Shown: positions 53,963-63,723 of the stretch, in pieces
Layout: every line of letters begins with the position of its first letter
Numbering within the stretch: the first letter of the stretch is position 1
Source of the DNA: Bryobacterales bacterium
GTDB lineage: Bacteria; Acidobacteriota; Terriglobia; Bryobacterales; Bryobacteraceae
Assembly (NCBI GenBank): GCA_003170295.1
Contig: PNAJ01000076.1
Location: forward strand, 1 to 64,000
DNA length: 64,000 bases
Direction: 5' to 3'
The notes under the pieces: model-generated
Databases searched by the model: none
What the model was told of the DNA's origin: nothing
What the model saw: the letters and a program-made list of their open reading frames with translations, nothing else
Made by a program: the position numbers and the translations under genes

Positions 53963-54784
53963 ATGAAAATCGCTGTGACCGGCGCGTCGGGTTTCCTCGG
54001 CAGACGGCTGATGGAGAAACTCGGAAGCGAGGCGCGAGCAGTCTCCGTGCGGGGCAATCTGGACGGGCTCGCGGGAGCCGATGCCGTAGTTCATCTTGCT
54101 GGCGAGCCGGTCGCTCAACGATGGACGAACGAGGCTCGCGAAATGATTTGTTCGAGCCGCGTGGAGGGAACGCGCAGACTGGTCGACGCGATGCGCGCCG
54201 CTCCACCCGAAGTGTTTGTGAGCGCGTCGGCGGTCGGGTATTACGGGTCGCGCGGAGATGAAGTGTTGACCGAATCGTCATCGCCGGCCGATGATTTTCT
54301 TGGCAATGTTTGTGTCGAGTGGGAGCGGGAAGCGCGCAAGGCGGAGGAGCTTGGTGTGCGCGTGATCTGCCTGCGTAACGGCATTGTTCTTGGCAACGGC
54401 GGCGCCCTGGAAAAAATGATTCTGCCCTTCAAACTGGGAATCGGCGGCAGGATTGGCGACGGCAACCAGTGGATGCCTTGGATTCATCTGGACGACACGG
54501 TCAGCCTGATTGAGTTTGCGATTTCATCTTCTACGTTGCGGGGTGCGGTCAACGCAACGGGGCCGAATCCGGCGACAAATGTCGAGTTCACGCGCGAACT
54601 GGCCGCCGCGCTGCATCGACCCGCGATTCTTCCCGTGCCAAAATTTGCGCTGCACCTCCTTTATGGAGACATGGCCCAAATCATCTATGCGAGCCAGCGC
54701 GTAATTCCCGAAGCTGCGCTGCAAGCTGGGTACGATTTCCATTACCCAAAGCTCGACGAAGCACTACTTGATATTTTGCGCTGA
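53963..54784 (+). CDS. TIGR01777-family NAD(P)-dependent epimerase-like protein
   Basis: A 273-residue short-chain dehydrogenase/reductase. It has the nucleotide motif GASGFLGRRL, then HLAGEPVAQRW, ASAVGYYGSRGDEVLTE with the YG catalytic site, and MPWIHLDDTVSLI. Homologs (YfcH type) have no settled substrate. 7 bases after the CDF-like gene; its end overlaps the adenosyltransferase gene on the other strand by 21 bases. Confidence 0.9.
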   Translation: MKIAVTGASGFLGRRLMEKLGSEARAVSVRGNLDGLAGADAVVHLAGEPVAQRWTNEAREMICSSRVEGTRRLVDAMRAAPPEVFVSASAVGYYGSRGDEVLTESSSPADDFLGNVCVEWEREARKAEELGVRVICLRNGIVLGNGGALEKMILPFKLGIGGRIGDGNQWMPWIHLDDTVSLIEFAISSSTLRGAVNATGPNPATNVEFTRELAAALHRPAILPVPKFALHLLYGDMAQIIYASQRVIPEAALQAGYDFHYPKLDEALLDILR

Positions 54785-55450
54785 CGCGGCCTCATTCGGC
54801 TGCCATAGAATCTCCGGCGCACCGACCGTGTGATTCACCCATCGGCTCCACACAAACATTGCGTCACTCAAACGGTTCAAATACTGAATCGCTTCGGGGG
54901 GAATATCTTCGATGCGCGCGAGCGCGATTAGCAGGCGCTCCGCGCGGCGACAGACAGTTCGCGCCACATGCAGCTCGGCGTTGACGCGCGTGCCGCCGGG
55001 AAGCACGAAACTACGGAGAGCGGGAAGCGACTCATTCATCCCGTCGATTTCGCGCTCCAGTTGCGCGATCTCAGCCGGCGTGATCCGTGCTTGCTTTGGA
55101 TGCACGTCTTCGGGCAGTGTGGCGAGAATCGAGCCCAGATTGAACAGCTCATGCTGGACGCGACGCAGGATGACGAGAAGCAGCCCGATCCGAGGGTCGG
55201 TCCTAATCATCTCCTCGCACGAGACGACGGCAAGACCCGTAAACGCGTTCAACTCATCGACGGTGCCATAAGCTTCAATACGCACCGAGTCCTTGGAGAC
55301 GCGCTGGCCTCCGGCGAGATCGGTTTCTCCGGCGTCGCCACGTTTCGTATAAATCCGGTTCAGAGCGATACGCGGGTCGTCAAAAGGCTTGTCATCCTGC
55401 ATCTCGGGCACGCTCTTAGTATCGCTCGGGGCGTAGAATAAAGTTGCCAT
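54764..55450 (-). CDS. PduO-type cob(I)alamin adenosyltransferase
   Basis: About 228 residues. It makes adenosylcobalamin by attaching the adenosyl group of ATP to cobalamin. Seen are [56 protein letters not shown] and [15 protein letters not shown]. The ATG used at 55450 makes a CATG overlap with the mutase start; an internal ATG at 55402 is possible and would give a 46-base divergent promoter. Its cofactor feeds the mutase encoded divergently. Confidence 0.93.
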   Translation of the reverse strand: MATLFYAPSDTKSVPEMQDDKPFDDPRIALNRIYTKRGDAGETDLAGGQRVSKDSVRIEAYGTVDELNAFTGLAVVSCEEMIRTDPRIGLLLVILRRVQHELFNLGSILATLPEDVHPKQARITPAEIAQLEREIDGMNESLPALRSFVLPGGTRVNAELHVARTVCRRAERLLIALARIEDIPPEAIQYLNRLSDAMFVWSRWVNHTVGAPEILWQPNEAASAQNIK

Positions 55451-57023
55451 GTCGCTCACGGCAACTAAATCGTACCGGACGCTCAGTGGATTGCCGCTCG
55501 ACCCGGTCTACTCCCAACCAATCGATGCCGCCAAGCCCGGCGAGTTCCCGTACACGCGCGGTATTCACGAAAATATGTACCGAGGAAAGCTGTGGACCAT
55601 GCGCCAGTTCGCGGGGTTCGCCACGGCTGAGGACACCAATGCGCGCTATCGCTATCTACTCGCGCAAGGGCAGAACGGACTGTCGGTAGCGTTCGACTTG
55701 CCGACATTGATGGGTTACGATTCCGATCATCCCGCGTCGCAGGGCGAGGTGGGAAAGTGCGGCGTGGCGATTTCGTCGCTGGCCGACATGGAGACACTAT
55801 TTCGAGGGATTCCGCTGGGTGAGGTGACGGTTTCGATGACCATCAACTCGCCCGCTTCGATTCTTTGGGCCATGTATTTGGCGGTGGCCGAGCAGCAGGG
55901 AGTGAGCTGGGATCGCGTCTCGGGAACGCTGCAAAACGACATTCTGAAAGAGTACATCGCGCAGAAAGAGTACATCTATCCGCCTCGACCTTCGATGCGC
56001 CTGGTGACCGATTCCATCGAGTTCGCGACAAAATACACGCCGCGCTTCAATCCAATCTCGATCAGCGGCTATCACATTCGGGAAGCGGGATCGACCGCGG
56101 TGCAGGAGTTGGCGTTCACGCTGCGCGATGGAATCGAGTACGTCGATTGGGCGCTCGAACGGGGGCTAGCCGTCGATTCGTTCGCGCCTCGCCTCAGCTT
56201 CTTCTTCAACGCGCATAACGATTTTTTCGAAGAGATCGCGAAGTATCGCGCGGCGCGGAAGATCTGGGCCCGCGTCATGCGCGATCGATATGGCGCAAAG
56301 GATGAAAGGAGCCAGAGGCTCCGGTTTCATGCGCAGACGGCCGGGTGTTCGCTCACATGGCAGCAACCGCAAAACAATATCGTGCGAACCGCGGTACAAG
56401 CGATGGCGGCAGTGCTCGGCGGATGCCAGTCTCTGCATACGAATTCGCTCGACGAGGCGTATGCGCTGCCGAGCGAGCATGCGGTCACGGTGGCGTTGCG
56501 GACGCAGCAGGTGATCGCGTACGAGACCGGCATTACTGCGGAGCCCGATCCACTAGGCGGGAGTTATTTCCTGGAAAAGCTGACGCTCGACGTTGAAGAA
56601 GCGGCCAACGCTTATATTCGCCGCATCGACGAAATGGGCGGCATGATTCCAGCCATCGAGCGAGGTTTTCCGCAAACGGAAATCGCCAATGCGAGCTACG
56701 AGTTTCAACGCTCGGTGGAACTGGGCGAGAGTGTCATTGTGGGCGTGAATAAGTTCACGGAGAAGGACGAGAAGCCGATCGAGCTGTTGCAAATTGACAG
56801 AACAGCCGAGCAGCGGCAAGTGGAGAAGCTGCGGTCGGTTAAGGCGAAACGGAGCGCGAGCGACGTCGAGAAAGCGCTGGCGAATTTGAAAAAGGTCGCG
56901 GAGGGTACCGAGAATACGATGCCGTTCATCCTCGACGCCGTGCGCGCCTATGCGACGGTCGGGGAGATTTCCGCGTCGCTGGGCGAAGTATTCGGGAGCT
57001 ACACCGAAACCAGCGTGCTGTGA
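55449..57023 (+). CDS. Methylmalonyl-CoA mutase, large (catalytic) subunit
   Basis: A 524-residue TIM-barrel subunit without the B12-binding domain. Marks include [20 protein letters not shown], the [17 protein letters not shown] region, [11 protein letters not shown] and [20 protein letters not shown]. It interconverts methylmalonyl-CoA and succinyl-CoA with the small subunit at 58885. A TAGAAT -10 box (55434-55439) stands 10 bases before the ATG, so the transcript may be leaderless. Confidence 0.95.
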   Translation: MSLTATKSYRTLSGLPLDPVYSQPIDAAKPGEFPYTRGIHENMYRGKLWTMRQFAGFATAEDTNARYRYLLAQGQNGLSVAFDLPTLMGYDSDHPASQGEVGKCGVAISSLADMETLFRGIPLGEVTVSMTINSPASILWAMYLAVAEQQGVSWDRVSGTLQNDILKEYIAQKEYIYPPRPSMRLVTDSIEFATKYTPRFNPISISGYHIREAGSTAVQELAFTLRDGIEYVDWALERGLAVDSFAPRLSFFFNAHNDFFEEIAKYRAARKIWARVMRDRYGAKDERSQRLRFHAQTAGCSLTWQQPQNNIVRTAVQAMAAVLGGCQSLHTNSLDEAYALPSEHAVTVALRTQQVIAYETGITAEPDPLGGSYFLEKLTLDVEEAANAYIRRIDEMGGMIPAIERGFPQTEIANASYEFQRSVELGESVIVGVNKFTEKDEKPIELLQIDRTAEQRQVEKLRSVKAKRSASDVEKALANLKKVAEGTENTMPFILDAVRAYATVGEISASLGEVFGSYTETSVL

Positions 57024-57037
57024 GTCACCCGTCGGCT

Positions 57038-57060
57038 GACCGCTCCCGAAGGTCGCGGTT
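57038..57060 (+). repeat. Family D repeat, copy 3 (diverged)
   Basis: GACCGCTCCCGAAGGTCGCG followed by GTT. It occupies the gap between the converging mutase and M50 peptidase genes. Confidence 0.5.
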
Positions 57061-58041
57061 CTATTGCGCGTGACGCTGCGCCAGCATCGCGACCACCGAC
57101 AATGCACCGAGCAGGCCTAGAAACTGCATCATGCCGGTGTTGTCGGGTTCCTGAGCCGCGTCCTTCGTGAAGATTCGGTAAATCCCGCCGATGGTGACGA
57201 GCAACAGCATCGGTTCCGAGGTGAACCACCACAGAATCGCCGCGGCTCCCAGAATCACGAGCCTTTGCTGCCGCGTCTGGGAGGCGAATCCTCGTCCGCC
57301 GTCCAGTTGCCACACAGGGATCAGGTTGAATAGATTAATGACCGCGCCGAAATGCGCGATCGCGTCCCAGGCTTTTGCGCCCGTCACGTATCCGGCGGCA
57401 AGTGCGAACGCAGCGGCTCCGAGTCCATAAATCGGGCCGGCGAGCCCGACGCGAGAATCCTGAATCGGCGTGATCCGAAGCTGCTTCAGCCGGATGAATG
57501 CGCCAAACCCGGGAATGAACATCGGCGCGCTCGCCGGGATGCCGTATTCACGCAGCGTCAATACGTGCCCCATCTCGTGAATGTAAATCGAGAAGACCAT
57601 GCCGACCGCGAACTTCCATCCATAGAGCGCCCAATACACGCCGGCGAACGCGAGCATCGAGAGCAGCGTGCTGAGCTTCGTCAGCCCGAGCAGCAGCAAC
57701 TTGCCCTTGGTGAACAACAGCAGAATCGCGGGTCCAATACCGGCCGCGCCCTTCTTCCACCACTTGCTATGTGGATCTTGCGGAGCATTCTTGAGATTGT
57801 CGATGTGCGCGCGGATCGCCCGGTATTGCACGGTGTCCGGCGGCAGAAGGGCGGCGGATTGCTCCCAAAGATTGCGGGCGGCAGAGAGGTCTCCGCGCAC
57901 CGCCGCCTGTTGCGCTTGCGCCGCGAGCGATTCCAGTTCCTTCGCATGTGTCAGCGCGTGGCACGAAGGGCAGGTGAGCGCGGACTCTTCGAGACTCGCT
58001 CCGCAATCCTTGCAGACTCCTTGATGAACGAGAGTGGTCAC
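57061..58041 (-). CDS. M50-family site-2-type membrane metallopeptidase with zinc ribbon
   Basis: About 326 residues. The N-terminus carries a zinc ribbon (CKDCGASLEESALTCPSC), then a helical linker and a membrane peptidase core with HEMGH (IYIHEMGHVLTL) and a second metal site NLIPVWQLDGG. The GTG at 58041 overlaps the upstream gene's stop (GTGA). Such enzymes cut membrane-spanning regulators, but the target is unknown. Confidence 0.85.
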   Translation of the reverse strand: MTTLVHQGVCKDCGASLEESALTCPSCHALTHAKELESLAAQAQQAAVRGDLSAARNLWEQSAALLPPDTVQYRAIRAHIDNLKNAPQDPHSKWWKKGAAGIGPAILLLFTKGKLLLLGLTKLSTLLSMLAFAGVYWALYGWKFAVGMVFSIYIHEMGHVLTLREYGIPASAPMFIPGFGAFIRLKQLRITPIQDSRVGLAGPIYGLGAAAFALAAGYVTGAKAWDAIAHFGAVINLFNLIPVWQLDGGRGFASQTRQQRLVILGAAAILWWFTSEPMLLLVTIGGIYRIFTKDAAQEPDNTGMMQFLGLLGALSVVAMLAQRHAQ

Positions 58042-58763
58042 GAGTACGGTCCTGTTACCAGTATCTCGTGTCTCGCGGTCATGGCCCAGGCGCGCTGCAG
58101 CCCGATAAAGAGGATGAATAGCGAGATGAGGCCGCCGACCGGTGAGCTTCTTAGTTCCAGGAAAGGCGAAATGATCACGAGCACGACGAGTCCGGCTAGT
58201 GCTTTCACGGGAGAGATGACCGGCTTCGCGGGTTGGACCTTGGGCAAAGCGGCCGAGGCCGACTGACTCTTCGCGGCGGATCGTGCCGCAACGGCCTTTT
58301 TCATCCCAGTGAAAAACAGAGCTGGGACAATACTGGTGCTGATCGCGAAATAAGTTAGCGTCAAGGCAAGGATCTGCAGCGGGCGCCCGCCTAATCCGTA
58401 AGACCCGTAGCGGATCGCCTTGCCCACCATCCACCCGACTGCGAGTGCCACGATTCCAATTTGAAAGCCAATCGCGAGCGGGATGGCGTAGAGAATGCAT
58501 CCCGCGACCGCCGCTCCTGCGCCATAAATCACGGGCCGGAACAACGGAACTGATTTCGCCGCTTGCCTCCCAGCTTGAATTTTCTCCGCGCATTCCGGGC
58601 AGATCACCTGACTTTGGACCTTGAAATATTCACCCTGAATCAGTTGTTTACAGGCGACGCAGCTTTCCTGCGCTGGGGACTCCTCGCTATTTATAGGCTG
58701 GGCGCGGCGGAATTGCAGCGCGTCCACTGAGGGAAGCGGGTCGGGCGATTCAGACTCCGGCAT
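58038..58763 (-). CDS. Zinc-ribbon membrane protein, partner of the M50 peptidase
   Basis: A 241-residue protein with a LIM-like ribbon (CVACKQLIQG...CPECAEKI, about 35-60), then four or five helices. No family is identified. Coupled by GTGA overlap to the peptidase, so the two probably work together. Confidence 0.65.
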   Translation of the reverse strand: MPESESPDPLPSVDALQFRRAQPINSEESPAQESCVACKQLIQGEYFKVQSQVICPECAEKIQAGRQAAKSVPLFRPVIYGAGAAVAGCILYAIPLAIGFQIGIVALAVGWMVGKAIRYGSYGLGGRPLQILALTLTYFAISTSIVPALFFTGMKKAVAARSAAKSQSASAALPKVQPAKPVISPVKALAGLVVLVIISPFLELRSSPVGGLISLFILFIGLQRAWAMTARHEILVTGPYS

Positions 58764-58884
58764 TGGTCAAGTTTAGGGCTCGCCGGTTCGCCAGTCAATC
58801 GGGCGTCTTTATTAGGTCTATACTGAGAACGAGGTATTCCACCGGCTTCTGTATGAAGACGGCGGACGAAGTCTCCACTCGACT

Positions 58885-59301
58885 ATGGATCATGGCGGCA
58901 TGGATCACAGGATCCGGGTACTGGTCGCAAAACCGGGCCTTGACGGACACGACCGCGGCGCGAAAGTAATCGCGCGCGCGTTGCGTGATGCCGGGATGGA
59001 AGTCGTCTATACCGGTCTTCGGCAAACGCCGGAGATGATCGTGAATGCGGCCCTTCAGGAGGATGTGCAGGTAATTGGCCTGTCGATCCTGTCGGGAGCG
59101 CACAACGCCATCGTGCCCCGGGTGATGGAGTTGTTAAAGGAAAAACAGATGAGCGACGTGCTCGTCATCGTGGGTGGCATCGTTCCGGATGAGGATGCCG
59201 CACAACTGAAACGAATCGGCGTGGCGCAGGTGTATCAACCTGGCGCGACTCTTGATTCAATAGTGAATTTCATCCGCAGCTCGGTGAAGCAGACGGCCTG
59301 A
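58885..59301 (+). CDS. Methylmalonyl-CoA mutase, small (B12-binding) subunit
   Basis: About 138 residues. The cobalamin-binding motif DGHDRG (the cobalt-ligating His) lies in [20 protein letters not shown]; the fold continues [13 protein letters not shown] and [12 protein letters not shown] later ATG at 58900 is also possible. It is separated from the large subunit by two minus-strand genes. Confidence 0.93.
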   Translation: MDHGGMDHRIRVLVAKPGLDGHDRGAKVIARALRDAGMEVVYTGLRQTPEMIVNAALQEDVQVIGLSILSGAHNAIVPRVMELLKEKQMSDVLVIVGGIVPDEDAAQLKRIGVAQVYQPGATLDSIVNFIRSSVKQTA

Positions 59302-59346
59302 ATGGGACTCACTTCGCCGCATTTGAAAATTATCAAGAAAGATAGA

Positions 59347-60729
59347 ATGCAAGACAAACTCAATATTGCGGTGTTCGTCGATTACGACAACATCGAGATC
59401 GGACTGAAGTCGACGCTCCGCCGCGAGTTCGACGTATCGCTGGCGCTCGACGCTCTGAAGGAGCGTGGCGACATCGTCGCGAAATTCGCCTACGCGAACT
59501 GGGGACGCCAGGACGGCGCAACCCGGCAAATGGCGGAAAACGCGGTGCAGATGGTGCAGCGGATTCCTTCGCCGCGCGGCGATAAGAATGGAGCGGACAT
59601 TAATCTCGCGCTCGACGCGCTGGAGATGGCGTTCACGCACACGCATGTGAACGCGTTCGCCATCGTCAGCGGCGATAGCGATTTTATTCCACTGGTCAAT
59701 AAGCTGAAGGAATACGGCAAAACGGTATTCGTCGTCGGCGGTAAGGCGTTCACCTCGACAATTCTGCAACAGAATTGTCACGAGTTCATCAGCTTCGAAT
59801 CGCTGATGGCGGATATGCCGGAGCGGCCAGTTACGCTGCCCGGCGAGATTCGCGCGCCCCGCGGCGGCGATCGTCCTCAAGGGGACCGTCAGGGAGACCG
59901 TCCGGAGCGTGGACCCCGGGTGGATCGTCCGGATCGTGGTCCCGATCGAAGTCCGGATCGTGGCCCCGATCGAGGCCGCCAAAGACCCGCGCCGCTCGAT
60001 TTGGGCCAAGCGATTCCACTGGTCGAGCGTGCGTTGCAGGTTCTCGAGCGGCGCGCGGTACAGCCGCAACTTGGTTTGCTGAAGTCGACGATGTTGCAAC
60101 TCGACCCCGCATTCAATGAGAGAGCCTACGGAGCTTCCAGCTTTTCCGATTTCGTCGAGAAGCTTAAGCGCGCTGAACTGGTGAACGTGACGGGCACCGG
60201 CGGTCGATATGTGATCGAGCGCAAAACGTCTTCGACGCAGGAGAGGGCGAATCTCAAGCCGGAAGATTTGCTGCCGCCGCTGCGTGACGTGCTCGAAAAT
60301 CACCGCTTGGAGCTGGAGAATAACTGTCCGGTTGAGGATCTGGCCGGATGGTTCAAAGCGGAGCAGCCGCACTTCGACCCCAGCGCATATGGTTTCCAGT
60401 CTTTCGTCGAATTCTTGAACTACGCCCAGGACAAAACGGTCGTGCGCCTCGAACCGCATGAGGATCAGGGCTTGTCGGTGTCGTTGGGGGCGGAGTTCTA
60501 TCCTCCCGCCGTGCCACCGCAGCCCGAGCCGGAAGCCGTGCCGGAGATTGAAGAGGATGAGCCACAGCCCTATGTGGAAGGCCAGCCAACGATTTTCGAG
60601 CCGAATCCGCCCCCAGCGAAATCGAAAAGAGCTCCGGCGCGAAAACGCCCACCGACAAAGGGTCCCGGTGGTGGAGCGGGCACGCGCCGTCCTCCGAGAC
60701 CGCGTAAGAAGAGCGATGGAAATTCTTAA
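59347..60729 (+). CDS. NYN-domain RNase-like protein with two LOTUS (OST-HTH) domains
   Basis: About 460 residues. The N-terminal NYN/PIN-like nuclease domain (about 1-165) has the acidic site residues in FVDYDNIEIG, NGADINLALDALEM and VSGDSDFIPLV. A disordered Asp/Arg/Gly/Pro linker follows (PDRGPDRSPDRGPDRG). Two LOTUS domains follow at about 220-300 and 310-390 (LGQAIPLVERALQVLERRAV and LLPPLRDVLENHRLELENNC), then an acidic and a basic tail (KRAPARKRPPTKGP). Such proteins process or bind RNA. It is 45 bases after the mutase small subunit and 2 bases before ridA. Confidence 0.88.
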   Translation: MQDKLNIAVFVDYDNIEIGLKSTLRREFDVSLALDALKERGDIVAKFAYANWGRQDGATRQMAENAVQMVQRIPSPRGDKNGADINLALDALEMAFTHTHVNAFAIVSGDSDFIPLVNKLKEYGKTVFVVGGKAFTSTILQQNCHEFISFESLMADMPERPVTLPGEIRAPRGGDRPQGDRQGDRPERGPRVDRPDRGPDRSPDRGPDRGRQRPAPLDLGQAIPLVERALQVLERRAVQPQLGLLKSTMLQLDPAFNERAYGASSFSDFVEKLKRAELVNVTGTGGRYVIERKTSSTQERANLKPEDLLPPLRDVLENHRLELENNCPVEDLAGWFKAEQPHFDPSAYGFQSFVEFLNYAQDKTVVRLEPHEDQGLSVSLGAEFYPPAVPPQPEPEAVPEIEEDEPQPYVEGQPTIFEPNPPPAKSKRAPARKRPPTKGPGGGAGTRRPPRPRKKSDGNS

Positions 60730-60731
60730 GT

Positions 60732-61118
60732 ATGTCGATTGAACGGATTTTTCCGTCATCCGTGCCGACTCCGCGGGGCCCCTATTCCCCCGCGGTGCGG
60801 GCCGGCGATTTTATTTACGTGAGCGGCCAGGGACCAATCGATCCCGCCACCGATCAACTGTCGCCGGGCGACATCCAGCATGAGACGCGGCTGGTGCTCG
60901 GCAATATCAAACGCATTCTCGAAGGCTGCGGCGCGTCAATCGCGGATGTAGTGAAGTGTTCTGTCTTTCTAAAAGACGGCCGCGAATTTTCGCAGATGAA
61001 CGAAGTCTACGCGGAATTTTTCGGCGATCAAAAACCAGCGCGGACTACGGTCGAGGCGCAGTTCGTCAACCCCGTAATGCGAGTCGAAATCGACTGCGTC
61101 GCGCACAAACCGAAATAG
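60732..61118 (+). CDS. RidA-family reactive-intermediate deaminase
   Basis: A 128-residue RidA/YjgF protein that deaminates reactive enamine or imine intermediates. Marks are PRGPYSPAVRAGDFIYVSGQ and the Arg in VMRVEIDCVA; the family helix VLGNIKRILEGCGASIADVV is intact. Placed 2 bases after the NYN-LOTUS gene. Confidence 0.93.
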   Translation: MSIERIFPSSVPTPRGPYSPAVRAGDFIYVSGQGPIDPATDQLSPGDIQHETRLVLGNIKRILEGCGASIADVVKCSVFLKDGREFSQMNEVYAEFFGDQKPARTTVEAQFVNPVMRVEIDCVAHKPK

Positions 61119-61224
61119 CCGGACTTCTCCAATGTGGCGCGAGCTTCAGCTTGCAGAGTCGGCTTCAGCCGGCGTCTTTGCTTGAAGAGGGCTCGGAATC
61201 GGCGCGAGGCGCAATCAATTGCTT

Positions 61225-61252
61225 ACCGAGCCGTGACCAAAGGGAGCGGTGG
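61225..61252 (-). repeat. Family D repeat, copy 4 (inverted)
   Basis: Reverse complement reads CCACCGCTCCCTTTGGTCAC continuing GGCTCGGT. It lies in the 160-base gap between the converging ridA and ADOP-permease genes; a second imperfect palindrome around GGCTTCAGCCGG (61162-61173) precedes it. Confidence 0.7.
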
Positions 61253-61278
61253 TTTAAGCCATCTCCTGCTAAGGAGAC

Positions 61279-63723
61279 TTATTCATACCTCAACGCAATC
61301 ATCGGATCCACGCGAGTAGCCCGCCGCGCGGGAACCATACAAGCAGTGAGCGCAACCACCGCCAGCAAAATCGCTAGGCTCGCGTACGTCCACGGATCGC
61401 CGGGCTTGACCTCGAAGAGCAGACTCTTCAAGTATTCGGAGAGCGCATACGCGCCCGCCGCGCCTGTCGCGATCCCAACCGCGACCAGCAGCATTGCCCT
61501 GCCGATCACCATCTTCAAAATGCCTCCCCGCGATGCGCCGAGCGCCATGCGAATCCCAATCTCCGGCGTCCGCTGCGAAACCGAGTAGGAGATCACGCCA
61601 TAAATCCCCACCATCGCGAGAATCAACGCAAGCGAGGCGAACAGACCTAGCAGCAGTGTTTGGAATCGGCGCGTCGCGACCGATTGGGAGATTACTTCCT
61701 CGAGCGTCTTCACGTTCGTGATCGGCTGATCCTTGTCGATGGCCCAAACCTGTTGCTGGACCGCGGCCATCAGCGTTTTCGGATCGCCCGCCGCGCGGAA
61801 TGCGAAATCGGCGAGGCGGACGGGATAGAGCGCGGGTTGTGCCGCGGGCAGATACACCTCCGGCTTGACCTCGCCCGCTTTGCCGGAGCGGCGAATGTCG
61901 CTAACCACTCCCACGATCGTTATCCAATCGTTGGTACGGCGAAAACGGCGTCCCACGGGATCTTCATTGGGAAGCGCTCGTCGTACGAATTCGTTATTCA
62001 CCACGGCAACCGGCAGGGATCCGCAGCGGTCGGCGGGAGTAAGCAGGTGTCCGCGCATCAGCGTGATGCCAAGAGTCGGGAAGTAGCCGGGACTCACCGC
62101 TTGATAGTCCGCGCTGATCAGACGATCGTGATTCTCGACGCTCACATCGCTCGACCATCCACCGCGCATCGGCATGCGATTGGCATAGCCTACTTGTTCG
62201 ACGCCCGGCAGTTGGCTCACGCGGTCGGCGAGATCGTGAAAGAACGCTTCGCGGCGATCACCGGTGGTATAGCGCGTATCGGGAAGATTGATGTTCATCG
62301 CAAGAACACGCTCCGTCGTGAAGCCGAGATCGACACCATTGAGTGTGATGAAACTCTTCAGCAACAGGCCGGCGCCAACCAGAAGCACCATCGACACTGC
62401 GATTTCAGTGACCATCAGTAGGTTGCGCCAGCGCATAACAGACGTTCCCGCAAGGTTGCGTTCGCTCGCCCGCATCGCGGCAACCGGCTTCGATTTCGAA
62501 GCTTGCCACGCGGGAAAAATCCCGAACAGGAGCCCGGTCAAAAGAGAGAGGCACAGAGTAAACAACAGGACGCGTCCGTTCAGCGCGGCGGTATCGAGGC
62601 GGGGCAGGTTCCCAGGCGCGAGTGTAACCAGCAGTTTTTGGGTCCAGACGCCAAAAACCAGTCCCGTGAGGCAACCCAGAACCGCGAGCACCATACTCTG
62701 CGCGAGCAACTCGCCGATGACGCGAACTCGGCTTGCTCCAAGAGCGAAGCGAATCGTAATTTCGCGCTGACGCCCGATCGCGCGGACCAGGAGAAGGTTC
62801 GCGAGATTCGCACACGCGATGAGCAGGATTAGACCCACCGCCCCCAGCAGCACCGCGAGCGACGTCCGCGCGTTGCGGGAAATATCGGCGGAGAGAGGCG
62901 CCATGCCAGTCTTCATGTCTTTATTTGTGGGCGGATACTGCTGGGCCAGCCGCGCGGAAATTGCGTCGATCTCCGCCTGCTCGGATGCAAGGGTCGCCCC
63001 AGGCTTCAATCGCCCAATCACGTTGATCTCGTGGTCTCCGTGATGAGAGAGCAGATCGGTAGGGTACGCGGCGGGCACGAAAAAGACAACGCGGTCCGTC
63101 ATATTGAACTGGCTTGGGCTGTGGAAGCCCGGAGCCAAGATGCCGACCACGGTATATTTTTCGCTGTCGAGCGTAATCGCCGATCCGAGCATGCGCTGGT
63201 CGGAACCGAAACGAGTTCGCCACAGATCGTCGCTGATGATGACGACGCGATTCGCCCCGGGCCGATCCTCCTCGGGCAGGAACGCGCGCCCTTGTAAGGG
63301 TGAGACTCCAAGCACGGAGAAATAATTCGCAGTAACCGCTTCGCCCGCAAGCCGCTCTGATGGTCCGGCTTCTGTAAGGTTCATGCCATTGATTTTAAAT
63401 CCGGCCAAACTGGTAAATGAGGCGCCTTGCTTCTGGTAGTCGATGAGGTTCGCAGGTGCCACGGTCATACGCGAAGGCGAAGAACGGCCGCCGATGTTCT
63501 GGCCGGAGGTACTCGTGTCGTTCGGGCCTTCGTGAACCTTCTCTTCCCAAATGGAGACGAGTCTCTCAGGCTCAGGATAAAGCAAAGGCCGCAGCATCAC
63601 CGCATCGACGACGCTAAAAATCGCGCTGTTCACGCCGATGCCCAGCGCCAACGTGAGGATCGCCACCAGCGCAAATCCTGGAGATTTCATCAGCAGCCGG
63701 ACAGCATAACGAAGATTATTCAT
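61279..63723 (-). CDS. ADOP-family ABC permease
   Basis: An 814-residue two-half permease (MacB/FtsX type). Each half has a periplasmic MacB_PCD domain and a FtsX helix group: SPGFALVAILTLALGIGVNSAIFSVVD begins the first, and QRTPEIGIRMALGA marks the second. Such permeases often sit in tandem in Acidobacteria and lack a nearby ATPase gene. The ATG at 63723 overlaps the upstream permease's stop (ATGAATAA). Confidence 0.9.
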   Translation of the reverse strand: MNNLRYAVRLLMKSPGFALVAILTLALGIGVNSAIFSVVDAVMLRPLLYPEPERLVSIWEEKVHEGPNDTSTSGQNIGGRSSPSRMTVAPANLIDYQKQGASFTSLAGFKINGMNLTEAGPSERLAGEAVTANYFSVLGVSPLQGRAFLPEEDRPGANRVVIISDDLWRTRFGSDQRMLGSAITLDSEKYTVVGILAPGFHSPSQFNMTDRVVFFVPAAYPTDLLSHHGDHEINVIGRLKPGATLASEQAEIDAISARLAQQYPPTNKDMKTGMAPLSADISRNARTSLAVLLGAVGLILLIACANLANLLLVRAIGRQREITIRFALGASRVRVIGELLAQSMVLAVLGCLTGLVFGVWTQKLLVTLAPGNLPRLDTAALNGRVLLFTLCLSLLTGLLFGIFPAWQASKSKPVAAMRASERNLAGTSVMRWRNLLMVTEIAVSMVLLVGAGLLLKSFITLNGVDLGFTTERVLAMNINLPDTRYTTGDRREAFFHDLADRVSQLPGVEQVGYANRMPMRGGWSSDVSVENHDRLISADYQAVSPGYFPTLGITLMRGHLLTPADRCGSLPVAVVNNEFVRRALPNEDPVGRRFRRTNDWITIVGVVSDIRRSGKAGEVKPEVYLPAAQPALYPVRLADFAFRAAGDPKTLMAAVQQQVWAIDKDQPITNVKTLEEVISQSVATRRFQTLLLGLFASLALILAMVGIYGVISYSVSQRTPEIGIRMALGASRGGILKMVIGRAMLLVAVGIATGAAGAYALSEYLKSLLFEVKPGDPWTYASLAILLAVVALTACMVPARRATRVDPMIALRYE

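Noticed and set aside
59880..59990. Short near-repeats resembling a CRISPR array
   Set aside because: They encode a DRGP tetrapeptide linker in frame and have no regular spacers; no CRISPR or cas gene is seen in the window, including near the CHAT protease.
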